The position numbers and the translations under genes were made by a program. From the NCBI GenBank assembly GCA_001303545.1, contig LJUA01000085.1, positions 1 to 5,706 on the forward strand: 5,706 nucleotides of DNA, in the 5' to 3' direction. This stretch comes from Dehalococcoidia bacterium SM23_28_2 (GTDB lineage: Bacteria; Chloroflexota; Dehalococcoidia; SM23-28-2). The notes under the pieces were generated by a model. That model saw only the letters and a list, made by a program, of their open reading frames with translations, was not told the origin of the DNA and made no database searches. Below, piece by piece: positions 1 through 5,706 of this stretch. The stretch's first letter is position 1; each line of letters begins with the position of its first letter.

Positions 1-402
1 AGGCTTCCGCGCGCTCGGGTCAGCGGCCGCTACGACTTCAGCTTCAGCGGCCTGAAGACGGCCGTCCTGCGCCTCGTGCGGGGGGAAATGGGCGACACGC
101 CCCCCACTGCCGAGACGGCGGCCGCCTTCCAGGAGGCGGTAGTGGACGCTCTCGCTTCCAAGACCGTGCGAGCGGCCCAGGAGAACAGGGCAAGCGAGAT
201 CCTCCTGGCTGGAGGCGTGGCGGCCAACAGCCTCCTCCGCCAGGTGCTGGCCCAGCGCTCCTCCCTGCCGCTGCGGGTACCACCCCTCTCCCTGTGCACC
301 GACAACGCGGCGATGGTCGCCTCCTGCGCTTACTACCGCCTGCGCCAGGGCCAGCGCCACGGCCTCGACCTGGACGTCCAGCCAGGGCTGCGCCTGGGCT
401 GA
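1..402 (+). CDS. tsaD: tRNA N6-adenosine threonylcarbamoyltransferase TsaD, C-terminal part
   Basis: TsaD transfers the threonylcarbamoyl group from threonylcarbamoyl-AMP to A37 of tRNAs that read ANN codons, giving t6A; it works in the cytoplasm with TsaB and TsaE. The gene is cut by the left window edge, and 133 C-terminal residues remain of a protein that usually has about 330-350. The frame from base 1 opens with YDFSFSGLKTAVL, a family signature. It continues with GGVAANSLLR near fragment residues 73-82 and CTDNAAM near residues 99-105; the Asp of CTDN (codon 301-303) corresponds to a metal ligand of the ASKHA-fold active site. The two His ligands lie upstream, outside the window. The stop is TGA at 400-402. 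A methionine at 88 is internal and is not the start. It converges with the minus-strand lipoprotein gene. The identification is secure; no damage is visible in the part seen. Confidence 0.96.
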   Translation, partial: RLPRARVSGRYDFSFSGLKTAVLRLVRGEMGDTPPTAETAAAFQEAVVDALASKTVRAAQENRASEILLAGGVAANSLLRQVLAQRSSLPLRVPPLSLCTDNAAMVASCAYYRLRQGQRHGLDLDVQPGLRLG

Positions 403-455
403 GTCGCTTCGCTCAGAATGACACTATCGCCGGCTGTCACCCTGAGCGCAGCGAA
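403..455. repeat. Inverted repeat of the CTGAGCGAAGCGA type abutting tsaD
   Basis: Two 21-base arms, 403-423 and 435-455, are inverted copies with 17 of 21 positions matching, separated by an 11-base loop (424-434). The reverse complement of the left arm contains CATTCTGAGCGAAGCGA; the right arm contains CACCCTGAGCGCAGCGA. The right arm is itself a small imperfect palindrome (ACCCT at 439-443 against AGGGT at 455-459). The element begins directly after the tsaD stop. From memory, motifs of this kind occur as dispersed intergenic repeats in many bacteria, including Chloroflexota; this is not verified here. It could form a stem-loop that protects or ends the tsaD transcript, but no T-tract follows. 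Confidence 0.7.
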
Positions 456-502
456 GGGTCTCCCCCCAGCGACCTGGCCTCGCCGCTACCTGAGGACAGC
501 AC

Positions 503-541
503 ATGCCGGAGCACCAGGCACGCGGCGCGCAGCCCCGGCAT
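503..541. other. Possible stem-loop between convergent genes
   Basis: ATGCCGG (503-509) is repeated inverted as CCGGCAT (535-541) around a 25-base GC-rich loop, just past the stop of the minus-strand lipoprotein gene. It could be the 3' structure of that transcript, but there is no T-run on either strand and a 7-bp stem with a long loop is weak. The rest of 456-546 shows no gene and no other recognisable site. Confidence 0.2.
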
Positions 542-546
542 TGCTG

Positions 547-1278
547 CTACTCCGAACGGCCGGTGGGCATCACATAGAGCGGCATGTAATTGGGGGGAAG
601 GTTCAGCGCTCGAGAGATCTCCTCGTCCTGGAAGGCCCCGACGGTCACCGTGCCCAGCCCCAGAGCCTCCGCCTGCAGATAGACGTTCTGGCCCACATGC
701 CCGGCCTCCATGTGGACGTAGCGCACCCCTCGATCCCCGTACTTCCCGGTAGTGCGCTCGTATTCGGCGGTGATCAGCAGACTTAGCGGGGCCTGAGCAA
801 TGAACATCTGCCGTATACTGAGGTTGGCCAGAGTCTGGCGAACGTCCCCTTCCAGGGTAGGCTCCAACGAGTGGCTCTGGGGGAGATAGTGGTATACGCC
901 CTCCTCTAGCCCCTCCACCCCCTGGCTGCCTACCACCACGTAGACATCCAAGGGGTAGAGAGCCCCTGCCGAAGGGGCAGCCCTCAGCCCTGTGCTATCG
1001 GTGATGCCCTGCGCGGCCCAGAGGATCTGGGAGACCTCCTCCAGAGTCAGGAAGGAGTCCACGAAGCTCCTCCGCGACCGCCTTTCAAGGATCGCCTCCT
1101 CCAGGCTCATCTCCCCCTTGAGGCGCGGGTCGGGTAGCGAAACAGTGGGGGTCTCCTCACCGGCAGGCGAGGGATTGGCGGCAGGTGTGGTCGGCGCTTC
1201 CTCCTCGCCCCCGCCACAACCGCCGACCAGCGCCCCCAGGCCGGCCAAGACCAACAGAAAAGCCGTCTTCGGTCTCAT
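547..1278 (-). CDS. Lipoprotein with SagB/ThcOx-type nitroreductase-fold domain
   Basis: Predicted 243-residue exported lipoprotein with an FMN-dependent oxidoreductase domain. Residues 1-21 form a lipoprotein signal (MRPK, a hydrophobic stretch, then VGGC with the lipidated Cys at 21). A Gly/Glu/Pro/Thr-rich linker follows to about residue 50. The domain has RRSRR at 66-70 (FMN phosphate contact in nitroreductases), APSAGALYPL at 101-110, an FMN-site region YGDRGVRYVHMEAGHVGQN at 180-198 and the closing PLYVMPTGR at 233-241, all typical of SagB-type dehydrogenases. In peptide-toxin clusters SagB oxidises azolines to azoles; no cyclodehydratase or precursor peptide is seen here, so the substrate is unknown. 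The start at 1278 is chosen because GGAGG lies 7 bases upstream and the signal peptide begins there; the frame is open up to 1365, but that would place the start inside the predicted promoter. Family call firm, function open. Confidence 0.88.
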   Translation of the reverse strand: MRPKTAFLLVLAGLGALVGGCGGGEEEAPTTPAANPSPAGEETPTVSLPDPRLKGEMSLEEAILERRSRRSFVDSFLTLEEVSQILWAAQGITDSTGLRAAPSAGALYPLDVYVVVGSQGVEGLEEGVYHYLPQSHSLEPTLEGDVRQTLANLSIRQMFIAQAPLSLLITAEYERTTGKYGDRGVRYVHMEAGHVGQNVYLQAEALGLGTVTVGAFQDEEISRALNLPPNYMPLYVMPTGRSE

Positions 1279-1285
1279 GTCCCGT

Positions 1286-1290
1286 CCTCC
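1286..1290 (-). promoter_or_regulatory. Shine-Dalgarno site that decides the lipoprotein start
   Basis: GGAGG on the minus strand, 7 bases before the ATG at 1278. It selects this internal methionine over the upstream in-frame ATG at 1365 and matches the beginning of the lipoprotein signal peptide. Confidence 0.75.
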
Positions 1291-1336
1291 GGACTTCGTC
1301 CTCACGCCCTGCTCATTGCCCATCAGGGCGGCCCCC

Positions 1337-1365
1337 ATCCTATCCTCACTCGAGGGCGATGGCAA
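1337..1365 (-). promoter_or_regulatory. Predicted sigma70-type promoter of the lipoprotein gene
   Basis: On the minus strand TTGCCA (1365-1360, 5 of 6 to consensus) and TAGGAT (1342-1337, 4 of 6) are separated by exactly 17 bases in the 121-bp gap after the DUF2851 gene. Transcription would begin near 1330, giving a leader of about 50 bases to the ATG at 1278. This suggests the lipoprotein can be expressed apart from the two genes upstream. The prediction rests on motif and spacing only. Confidence 0.45.
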
Positions 1366-1399
1366 GGCCTGCCGGATGCCTCCCCTGCCCTTTGACCCG

Positions 1400-2707
1400 C
1401 TAGGCCAGCGGACAGCGGTCGCAGCCGCCCTGGCGGCAGTAGCGGTGGAAGAGGTGGAGCAGCCCCTGCTGACGACGGGCCCCCGCAGTCAGCCTCGGCC
1501 CCAGGGCAGCGGTCAGCCTCCTCAGGATACCGTAGGGGGAGAGCTTGGGATAACGCCGGTAGAGGCCCAGCGCCGCCTGAGCTAGGGGTTCGTCCTGCCT
1601 GGCCCGGGCCCAGGCCAGGGCGAAGGGCAGCACCACGTTCACCGCCATCTCGTCAGCGCGGCCGGGCCCGATAAGGCCGCCGTCCACCCGCAGAGCTGTC
1701 GCCAGCAGCCGCGGCCCGTCCACAGACGCCTCCACTACCTTCTCCAACAGGCCGGTCAGCAACCCCTTCCCGACGTAGCGAGCCAGAAGGCGGGCAGCGC
1801 CGACCAGGCGCCGGGCCGGATGGTTCCCCGGCCTGATGCCCGCCAGGCGCCAGGGAAGGACGAGCGATTCCACCCCGGCCCGATAGGCCGCCCGCAAGGA
1901 AAGCGAGCCTGGTTTTTCTGTGAGGGATCCAAGGAAGCCAGCCCTCTCCAGGAGGACAGCCTCAGCGGCCACCATTCGCTCCTGCGTTGGCTGAGCCTGA
2001 ATGCGGAGGCAAAGCTCACGCCAGGGCAAGGCCCGCGCCAGCAGGCGGAAGGGCTCTCGGTTCTGACTGTAGCCCAAGCTCTCCAGGATGCCCCGATAGA
2101 GGACCTCCTCGCCGTCTTCCTCCACCAGAGCGGCAGCGAAGCCCGCCGCCTTCTCCTGGAAGCGGCGATCGCCCGCCTCATCCAGAACGGCGGCCACTGC
2201 CTCCGCACCCAGCCGTTGGCTGGCGCTGCAGCAGGGCTCCTGCCAGAGCGCAGGACGAGAGAGCCAGGCCTCCAACTCCTCCGCCCGCCGAGCCACCCAG
2301 GGGCCCAGCGCTATCACCGGCACCCGCCGGCCCGAGGCCAGCGAGGTTTTTTGCCCGTCGTCGTCCCAGAAGACCACGTGCAGAATGACGTTGTCATAGG
2401 CATGGTCGCGATGGTGGCCATGGCGGCGAAAGGCGCTGGCCATAACGTGTAGCTCCACATCCCCCAGCACCTTGCGGCCGCCAAGCTCGATGACGGCGTC
2501 GCGGAAGTCGGGGCCGGCGCCTCCCGCGCAAGGGCGGCCGCGAAAGACCACCCGCAGAGGGGCACCATCGCCGCCGACCAGGGCCTCAGAGGGAAGACGC
2601 TGCCCCTCCCACAGGCGCACCAGCTCGGCCTCGCTGGGACCAGGGGCACAGAGAGCGGGCATCAGGGAGCTGGCTCCGTGCCTTGGCCGCGTTCGCTCGT
2701 TCATCAT
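1400..2707 (-). CDS. DUF2851 family protein
   Basis: 435-residue protein of the DUF2851 family, whose biochemical role is not established. Recognisable family blocks are GPDFRDA at 65-71, GDVELHV at 82-88, HGHHRDHAYDNVILHVV at 96-112, RPGNHPARRL at 292-301, MAVNVVLPFALAWA at 354-367, and a C-terminal GLLHLFHRYC with cysteines at 424, 429 and 432 (CX4CX2C), which could bind metal. No signal peptide or membrane segment is evident, so it is probably cytoplasmic. The start is uncertain: tandem ATGs at 2707 and 2704 have only a weak G-rich upstream sequence, while an ATG at 2662 gives a protein beginning just before the conserved SEAELVRLW segment and has GGAG 11 bases upstream. The stop is TAG at 1400. 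It lies 24 bp after the XRE gene, so the two are probably one transcript. A nuclease-like reading of the PD...ExH spacing is given as a finding, not as the annotation. Confidence 0.85.
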   Translation of the reverse strand: MMNERTRPRHGASSLMPALCAPGPSEAELVRLWEGQRLPSEALVGGDGAPLRVVFRGRPCAGGAGPDFRDAVIELGGRKVLGDVELHVMASAFRRHGHHRDHAYDNVILHVVFWDDDGQKTSLASGRRVPVIALGPWVARRAEELEAWLSRPALWQEPCCSASQRLGAEAVAAVLDEAGDRRFQEKAAGFAAALVEEDGEEVLYRGILESLGYSQNREPFRLLARALPWRELCLRIQAQPTQERMVAAEAVLLERAGFLGSLTEKPGSLSLRAAYRAGVESLVLPWRLAGIRPGNHPARRLVGAARLLARYVGKGLLTGLLEKVVEASVDGPRLLATALRVDGGLIGPGRADEMAVNVVLPFALAWARARQDEPLAQAALGLYRRYPKLSPYGILRRLTAALGPRLTAGARRQQGLLHLFHRYCRQGGCDRCPLA

Positions 2708-2731
2708 TGAGGCCCCGCTGGCCCAAGAGTG

Positions 2732-3007
2732 CTATGCTCGATCCCTATCCTGGGCCTGATCGCTGACCGTTGACCCCTCACCCTCGGGCCCGTAGGGGAA
2801 GTCCCCTCGCTCGGCGATGAGGGTCAGGAGGCGAGCGGAGGTGCCCCGCGGCTGGTACCGGCCCGTCTCCCACTCGCTGATGGTCTGCTGGCGGGTCCCC
2901 AACTCCGCGGCCATCTCCTCCTGGGTCAGTCCCAGGTGATCCCGCAGCGCCTTCACCTGCCGGGCGTTCCACACGGGTCCTCTTCTTCGTCTCCCTCTCG
3001 CCACCAT
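2732..3007 (-). CDS. Small XRE-family helix-turn-helix DNA-binding protein
   Basis: 91-residue predicted transcription regulator. A basic N-terminus (ARGRRRRG, residues 3-10) precedes a Cro/CI-type HTH: VKALRDHLGLTQEEMAAELG at 18-37 forms the first helices, and TRQQTISEWETG at 38-49 contains the recognition helix with the typical S-x-W-E turn. YQPRGTSARLL at 51-61 completes the domain, and an acidic, probably flexible tail follows. There is no sensor or toxin domain. The ATG at 3007 has no Shine-Dalgarno match just upstream (only GGGCGGGCA), yet a well-spaced promoter ends about 10 bases before it, so the message is probably leaderless or nearly so. It is the first gene of a likely operon with the DUF2851 gene. 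HTH proteins of this size can be self-regulating repressors or antitoxin-like, but no toxin is seen nearby. DNA binding is confident; targets are unknown apart from the inverted repeat in its own promoter. Confidence 0.88.
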   Translation of the reverse strand: MVARGRRRRGPVWNARQVKALRDHLGLTQEEMAAELGTRQQTISEWETGRYQPRGTSARLLTLIAERGDFPYGPEGEGSTVSDQAQDRDRA

Positions 3008-3016
3008 TGCCCGCCC

Positions 3017-3045
3017 ATTTTACACGCTTCCGTGTAGGAGATCAA
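3017..3045 (-). promoter_or_regulatory. Predicted promoter of the XRE-DUF2851 transcript
   Basis: On the minus strand TTGATC (3045-3040, 4 of 6 to the -35 consensus) and TAAAAT (3022-3017, 5 of 6 to the -10 consensus) are exactly 17 bases apart. Transcription would begin near 3010, about three bases before the ATG at 3007. The spacer contains a perfect inverted repeat (listed separately). Based on motif and spacing only, but the three signals agree. Confidence 0.6.
3021..3036. promoter_or_regulatory. Perfect inverted repeat, candidate operator for the XRE protein
   Basis: TACACG (3021-3026) and CGTGTA (3031-3036) are perfect inverted arms around CTTC. The site fills the 5' part of the -10 box and most of the -35/-10 spacer of the XRE gene promoter. 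A dimeric HTH protein bound there would block polymerase, so negative autoregulation is the natural reading. The symmetry and position are seen; the binding is inferred. Confidence 0.5.
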
Positions 3046-3180
3046 GGGCTGGGCCTCCGGCCCAATCCTGCCAGGGGCCGTGCTGGTCAGATCGTGGGAG
3101 ATATAACGAGACAGCAGAAGAAAACAGCCCCGAATAGAAGATCAATGTACATTTATTGCTTTCATTGTCGCTATTTTCCC
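3046..3180. other. Non-coding spacer between divergent promoters
   Basis: No convincing gene. A small perfect hairpin TGGGCC-TCC-GGCCCA lies at 3050-3064, without a T-tract. From about 3100 the DNA becomes AT-rich compared with the flanking genes, including a 10-bp palindrome AATGTACATT at 3144-3153. This AT-rich stretch lies upstream of the chaperonin promoter and could serve as an UP-like or bendable segment, which is inference only. A 64-codon frame starting at 3007 (+) has no ribosome-binding site and no family resemblance. Confidence 0.35.
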
Positions 3181-3209
3181 TTGCTCGCAAAGGGATCATG
3201 AGCTAATAT
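3181..3209 (+). promoter_or_regulatory. Predicted groES-groEL promoter
   Basis: TTGCTC (3181-3186) and TAATAT (3204-3209) are 17 bases apart and would start transcription near 3216, just before the CIRCE element, the usual order in HrcA-controlled chaperonin operons. Both boxes are imperfect matches. A perfect TTGACA at 3214-3219 is an alternative -35, but no -10 box stands at 16-18 bases from it. Confidence 0.45.
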
Positions 3210-3221
3210 GCGATTGACAAT

Positions 3222-3248
3222 TTAGCACTCTTCTCAGAAGAGTGCTAA
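3222..3248. promoter_or_regulatory. CIRCE operator (HrcA binding site)
   Basis: TTAGCACTC (3222-3230), a 9-base spacer, then GAGTGCTAA (3240-3248): an exact match to the CIRCE consensus. The symmetry extends three further base pairs on each side (3219-3221 with 3249-3251). HrcA dimers bind CIRCE and repress chaperonin genes until heat or misfolded protein draws off GroEL, which HrcA needs for activity. The site lies 44 bases before the groES start codon. hrcA itself is not in the window. Confidence 0.97.
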
Positions 3249-3278
3249 ATTCTCTGTCCTTAAGAGATGGGTTTGTAA

Positions 3279-3285
3279 AGGAGGG
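3279..3285 (+). promoter_or_regulatory. Shine-Dalgarno site that decides the groES start
   Basis: AGGAGGG ends directly before an ATG at 3286, far too close for initiation there, but lies 6-7 bases before the in-frame GTG at 3292. This points to GTG as the true start. Confidence 0.7.
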
Positions 3286-3291
3286 ATGATT

Positions 3292-3621
3292 GTGCCAGCC
3301 AAGAGGCGTGCGTCAGCCAAGATCATTCCCTATGGCGATCGCGTCGTGGTGAAACAGATCCTGCAGGAGGAGGTACGGGCCAGCGGTATCGTCATCCCCG
3401 ATACCGCCAAGGAGAGGCCTCAGCTCGGTGAGATCGTCGCCGTGGGGCCCGGCCGTTTGGATGAGAACGGCAAGCGCGTCCCCATCGAGGTGAAGGTGGG
3501 AGAGCGCGTCCTCTTCGCCAAGTACTCCGGCCAGGAGGTGCCGCGGGGCATTCTGCCCGGCGATGAGGAGGAGTACCTGGTCCTTAAGGAGAGCGATATC
3601 CTCGCCCGCATGCAAAGCTAG
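3292..3621 (+). CDS. groES: Co-chaperonin GroES (Hsp10)
   Basis: GroES is the heptameric lid that caps GroEL in the cytoplasm and encloses folding substrates under ATP control. The 109-residue product has IIPYGDRVVVK at 11-21, the mobile loop at about 24-42 with the GroEL-contacting triplet IVI (33-35), GEIVAVGPGR at 46-55, VKVGERVLF at 67-75 and the closing YLVLKESDIL at 95-104. The GTG at 3292 is preferred over the ATG at 3286 because AGGAGG would be only one base from the ATG. It is longer than the usual 95-100 residues for two reasons: a basic N-terminal extension (PAKRRASAK) and about five extra residues around RGILP (85-89), before the last strands. It is the first gene of the operon, 57 bp before groEL, under CIRCE control. 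Confidence 0.96.
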   Translation: MPAKRRASAKIIPYGDRVVVKQILQEEVRASGIVIPDTAKERPQLGEIVAVGPGRLDENGKRVPIEVKVGERVLFAKYSGQEVPRGILPGDEEEYLVLKESDILARMQS

Positions 3622-3663
3622 AAACCGGTTGTTTTTCCCATGATCTCTTCGTCAGGATAGGTT

Positions 3664-3670
3664 AAGGAGG
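3664..3670 (+). promoter_or_regulatory. groEL Shine-Dalgarno site
   Basis: AAGGAGG lies 8 bases before the ATG at 3679, a near-ideal match and spacing that supports this start and strong translation of groEL from the groES-groEL message. Confidence 0.8.
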
Positions 3671-3678
3671 GGAGAGGT

Positions 3679-5304
<1,626 letters not shown>

Positions 5305-5310
5305 AGCCCA

Positions 5311-5329
5311 GCAGGCCCTTCGGGTCTGC
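5311..5329 (+). other. Stem-loop just after groEL
   Basis: GCAGGCCC (5311-5318) pairs with GGGTCTGC (5322-5329) around TTC: eight pairs including one G-T wobble, starting seven bases after the groEL stop. No T-tract follows, so by itself it looks more like a 3' stabilising structure than a terminator. Confidence 0.4.
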
Positions 5330-5351
5330 ACTTACGAGCGGAACCTGGGGT

Positions 5352-5384
5352 CGCCCCGATGGCATCGGGGCGGCCCTTTCATTT
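5352..5384 (+). terminator. Probable intrinsic terminator of groES-groEL
   Basis: CGCCCCGAT (5352-5360) and ATCGGGGCG (5364-5372) form a perfect 9-bp stem with a 3-base loop, followed by GCCC and the broken T-tract TTTCATTT (5377-5384). The stem is strong; the interrupted T-run, four bases off the stem, makes it a moderate candidate. There is no T-tract on the opposite strand, so it would act on the plus-strand transcript. Confidence 0.6.
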
Positions 5385-5551
5385 GGGGGGCGGAAGGTGT
5401 CTGGGGAGTTTGATTGTGTTCGGGAATTTCTGGGGGCGGCCGTATCTGCGATGGGGGTTTTGGGGGCGGTTTCGGTTGATTGAATTGGGGGGTGGAGGAA
5501 GCGGTGGAGGAGGATGTGGGCGAGGAGGCGGGTCTGGCGGCGGGTGAGCCT

Positions 5552-5577
5552 GGGGAGGGGGATGGGAGAGGGAGGGG
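5552..5577 (+). other. G-quadruplex-forming motif
   Basis: Five G-tracts of 4, 5, 3, 3 and 4 bases are separated by loops of 1, 2, 3 and 1 bases, comfortably satisfying the usual four-tract G-quadruplex rule on the plus strand. It lies in a longer G-rich stretch (5385-5706) with further runs at 5385-5390, 5432-5436, 5453-5457, 5462-5466 and 5487-5492. The motif is seen directly; folding and function are inferred. Confidence 0.55.
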
Positions 5578-5706
5578 CGTCGGGATCGAGGTGGTGGAGC
5601 CAGAGGCCGACGGCGGCAGCGTCGCGGTGGAGGCGACGGTGACGGCGGGCCTGGCGGCGGATGAGGCGGGCGATGAGATTTTCGATGGCGGGGGCGTGGA
5701 AGAGGG

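Noticed and set aside
294..786. Two overlapping plus-strand frames after tsaD (294-752, 418-786)
   Set aside because: They run through the tsaD end, the inverted repeat and antisense lipoprotein sequence; the products are Pro/Arg-rich without domains.
992..1585. 197-codon plus-strand frame across the lipoprotein and DUF2851 genes
   Set aside because: It spans two recognisable minus-strand genes and their promoter gap, has no family motif, and is an antisense by-product.
1820..2452. 210-codon plus-strand frame inside the DUF2851 gene
   Set aside because: Antisense to conserved DUF2851 blocks; no ribosome site or domain seen.
3035..3145. Direct repeat TAGGAGATCAA (3035-3045) and TAGAAGATCAA (3135-3145), 100 bp apart
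   Set aside because: An 11-base match with one mismatch is not surprising in 280 bp, and no third copy is seen.
3144..3153. Perfect 10-bp palindrome AATGTACATT as an operator
   Set aside because: Single copy in AT-rich DNA, not placed on a promoter box; too little to call a binding site.
3007..3201. 64-codon plus-strand frame in the XRE-groES intergenic region
   Set aside because: No Shine-Dalgarno sequence, atypical codons, overlaps the promoter signals, and no family resemblance.
5359..5547. Glycine-rich 62-codon plus-strand frame
   Set aside because: Starts within the terminator stem, has no ribosome site, and is a translation of G-rich low-complexity DNA.

Overview
The window looks like chromosomal DNA from a high-GC bacterium, most likely a Chloroflexota (Dehalococcoidia-like) lineage. 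This is inferred from four things: the gene mix (DUF2851 protein, stand-alone SagB-type lipoprotein, small XRE regulator), the GroES mobile-loop wording (SGIVIPDTAKE), the GroEL tail ending in HMEY rather than GGM repeats, and a dispersed-repeat motif of the CATTCTGAGCGAAGCGA type. No 16S or other strict marker is present, so the phylum is tentative.

Layout. Positions 1-402 (+) hold the 3' end of tsaD, the catalytic subunit gene of tRNA t6A synthesis. An inverted repeat of two CTGAG-containing arms starts immediately after its stop codon (403-455), and the rest of 456-546 is non-coding. Three genes then lie on the minus strand, transcribed from right to left. They are a 91-residue XRE-type DNA-binding protein (3007-2732), a DUF2851 protein (2707-1400, only 24 bp downstream, so probably co-transcribed), and a lipoprotein with a SagB/nitroreductase-type FMN domain (1278-547), which appears to have its own promoter at 1337-1365.

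The intergenic region 3008-3291 carries two divergent control regions. On the left is a promoter for the XRE gene, with a perfect inverted repeat between its -35 and -10 boxes and almost no 5' leader. On the right is the heat-shock control region of groES-groEL, with a perfect 27-bp CIRCE operator, the binding site of HrcA. groES (GTG start at 3292) and groEL (3679-5304) form the usual two-gene chaperonin operon, each with a strong Shine-Dalgarno sequence. Two hairpins follow groEL, and the second resembles an intrinsic terminator.

The right end (5385-5706) is strikingly G-rich on the plus strand. It contains a strong G-quadruplex motif and, on the minus strand, a candidate gene fragment that enters from beyond the window and has NNC-biased codons. 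The housekeeping genes (tsaD, groESL) are secure. The minus-strand trio is the accessory part, and its biological role is not established by the sequence.
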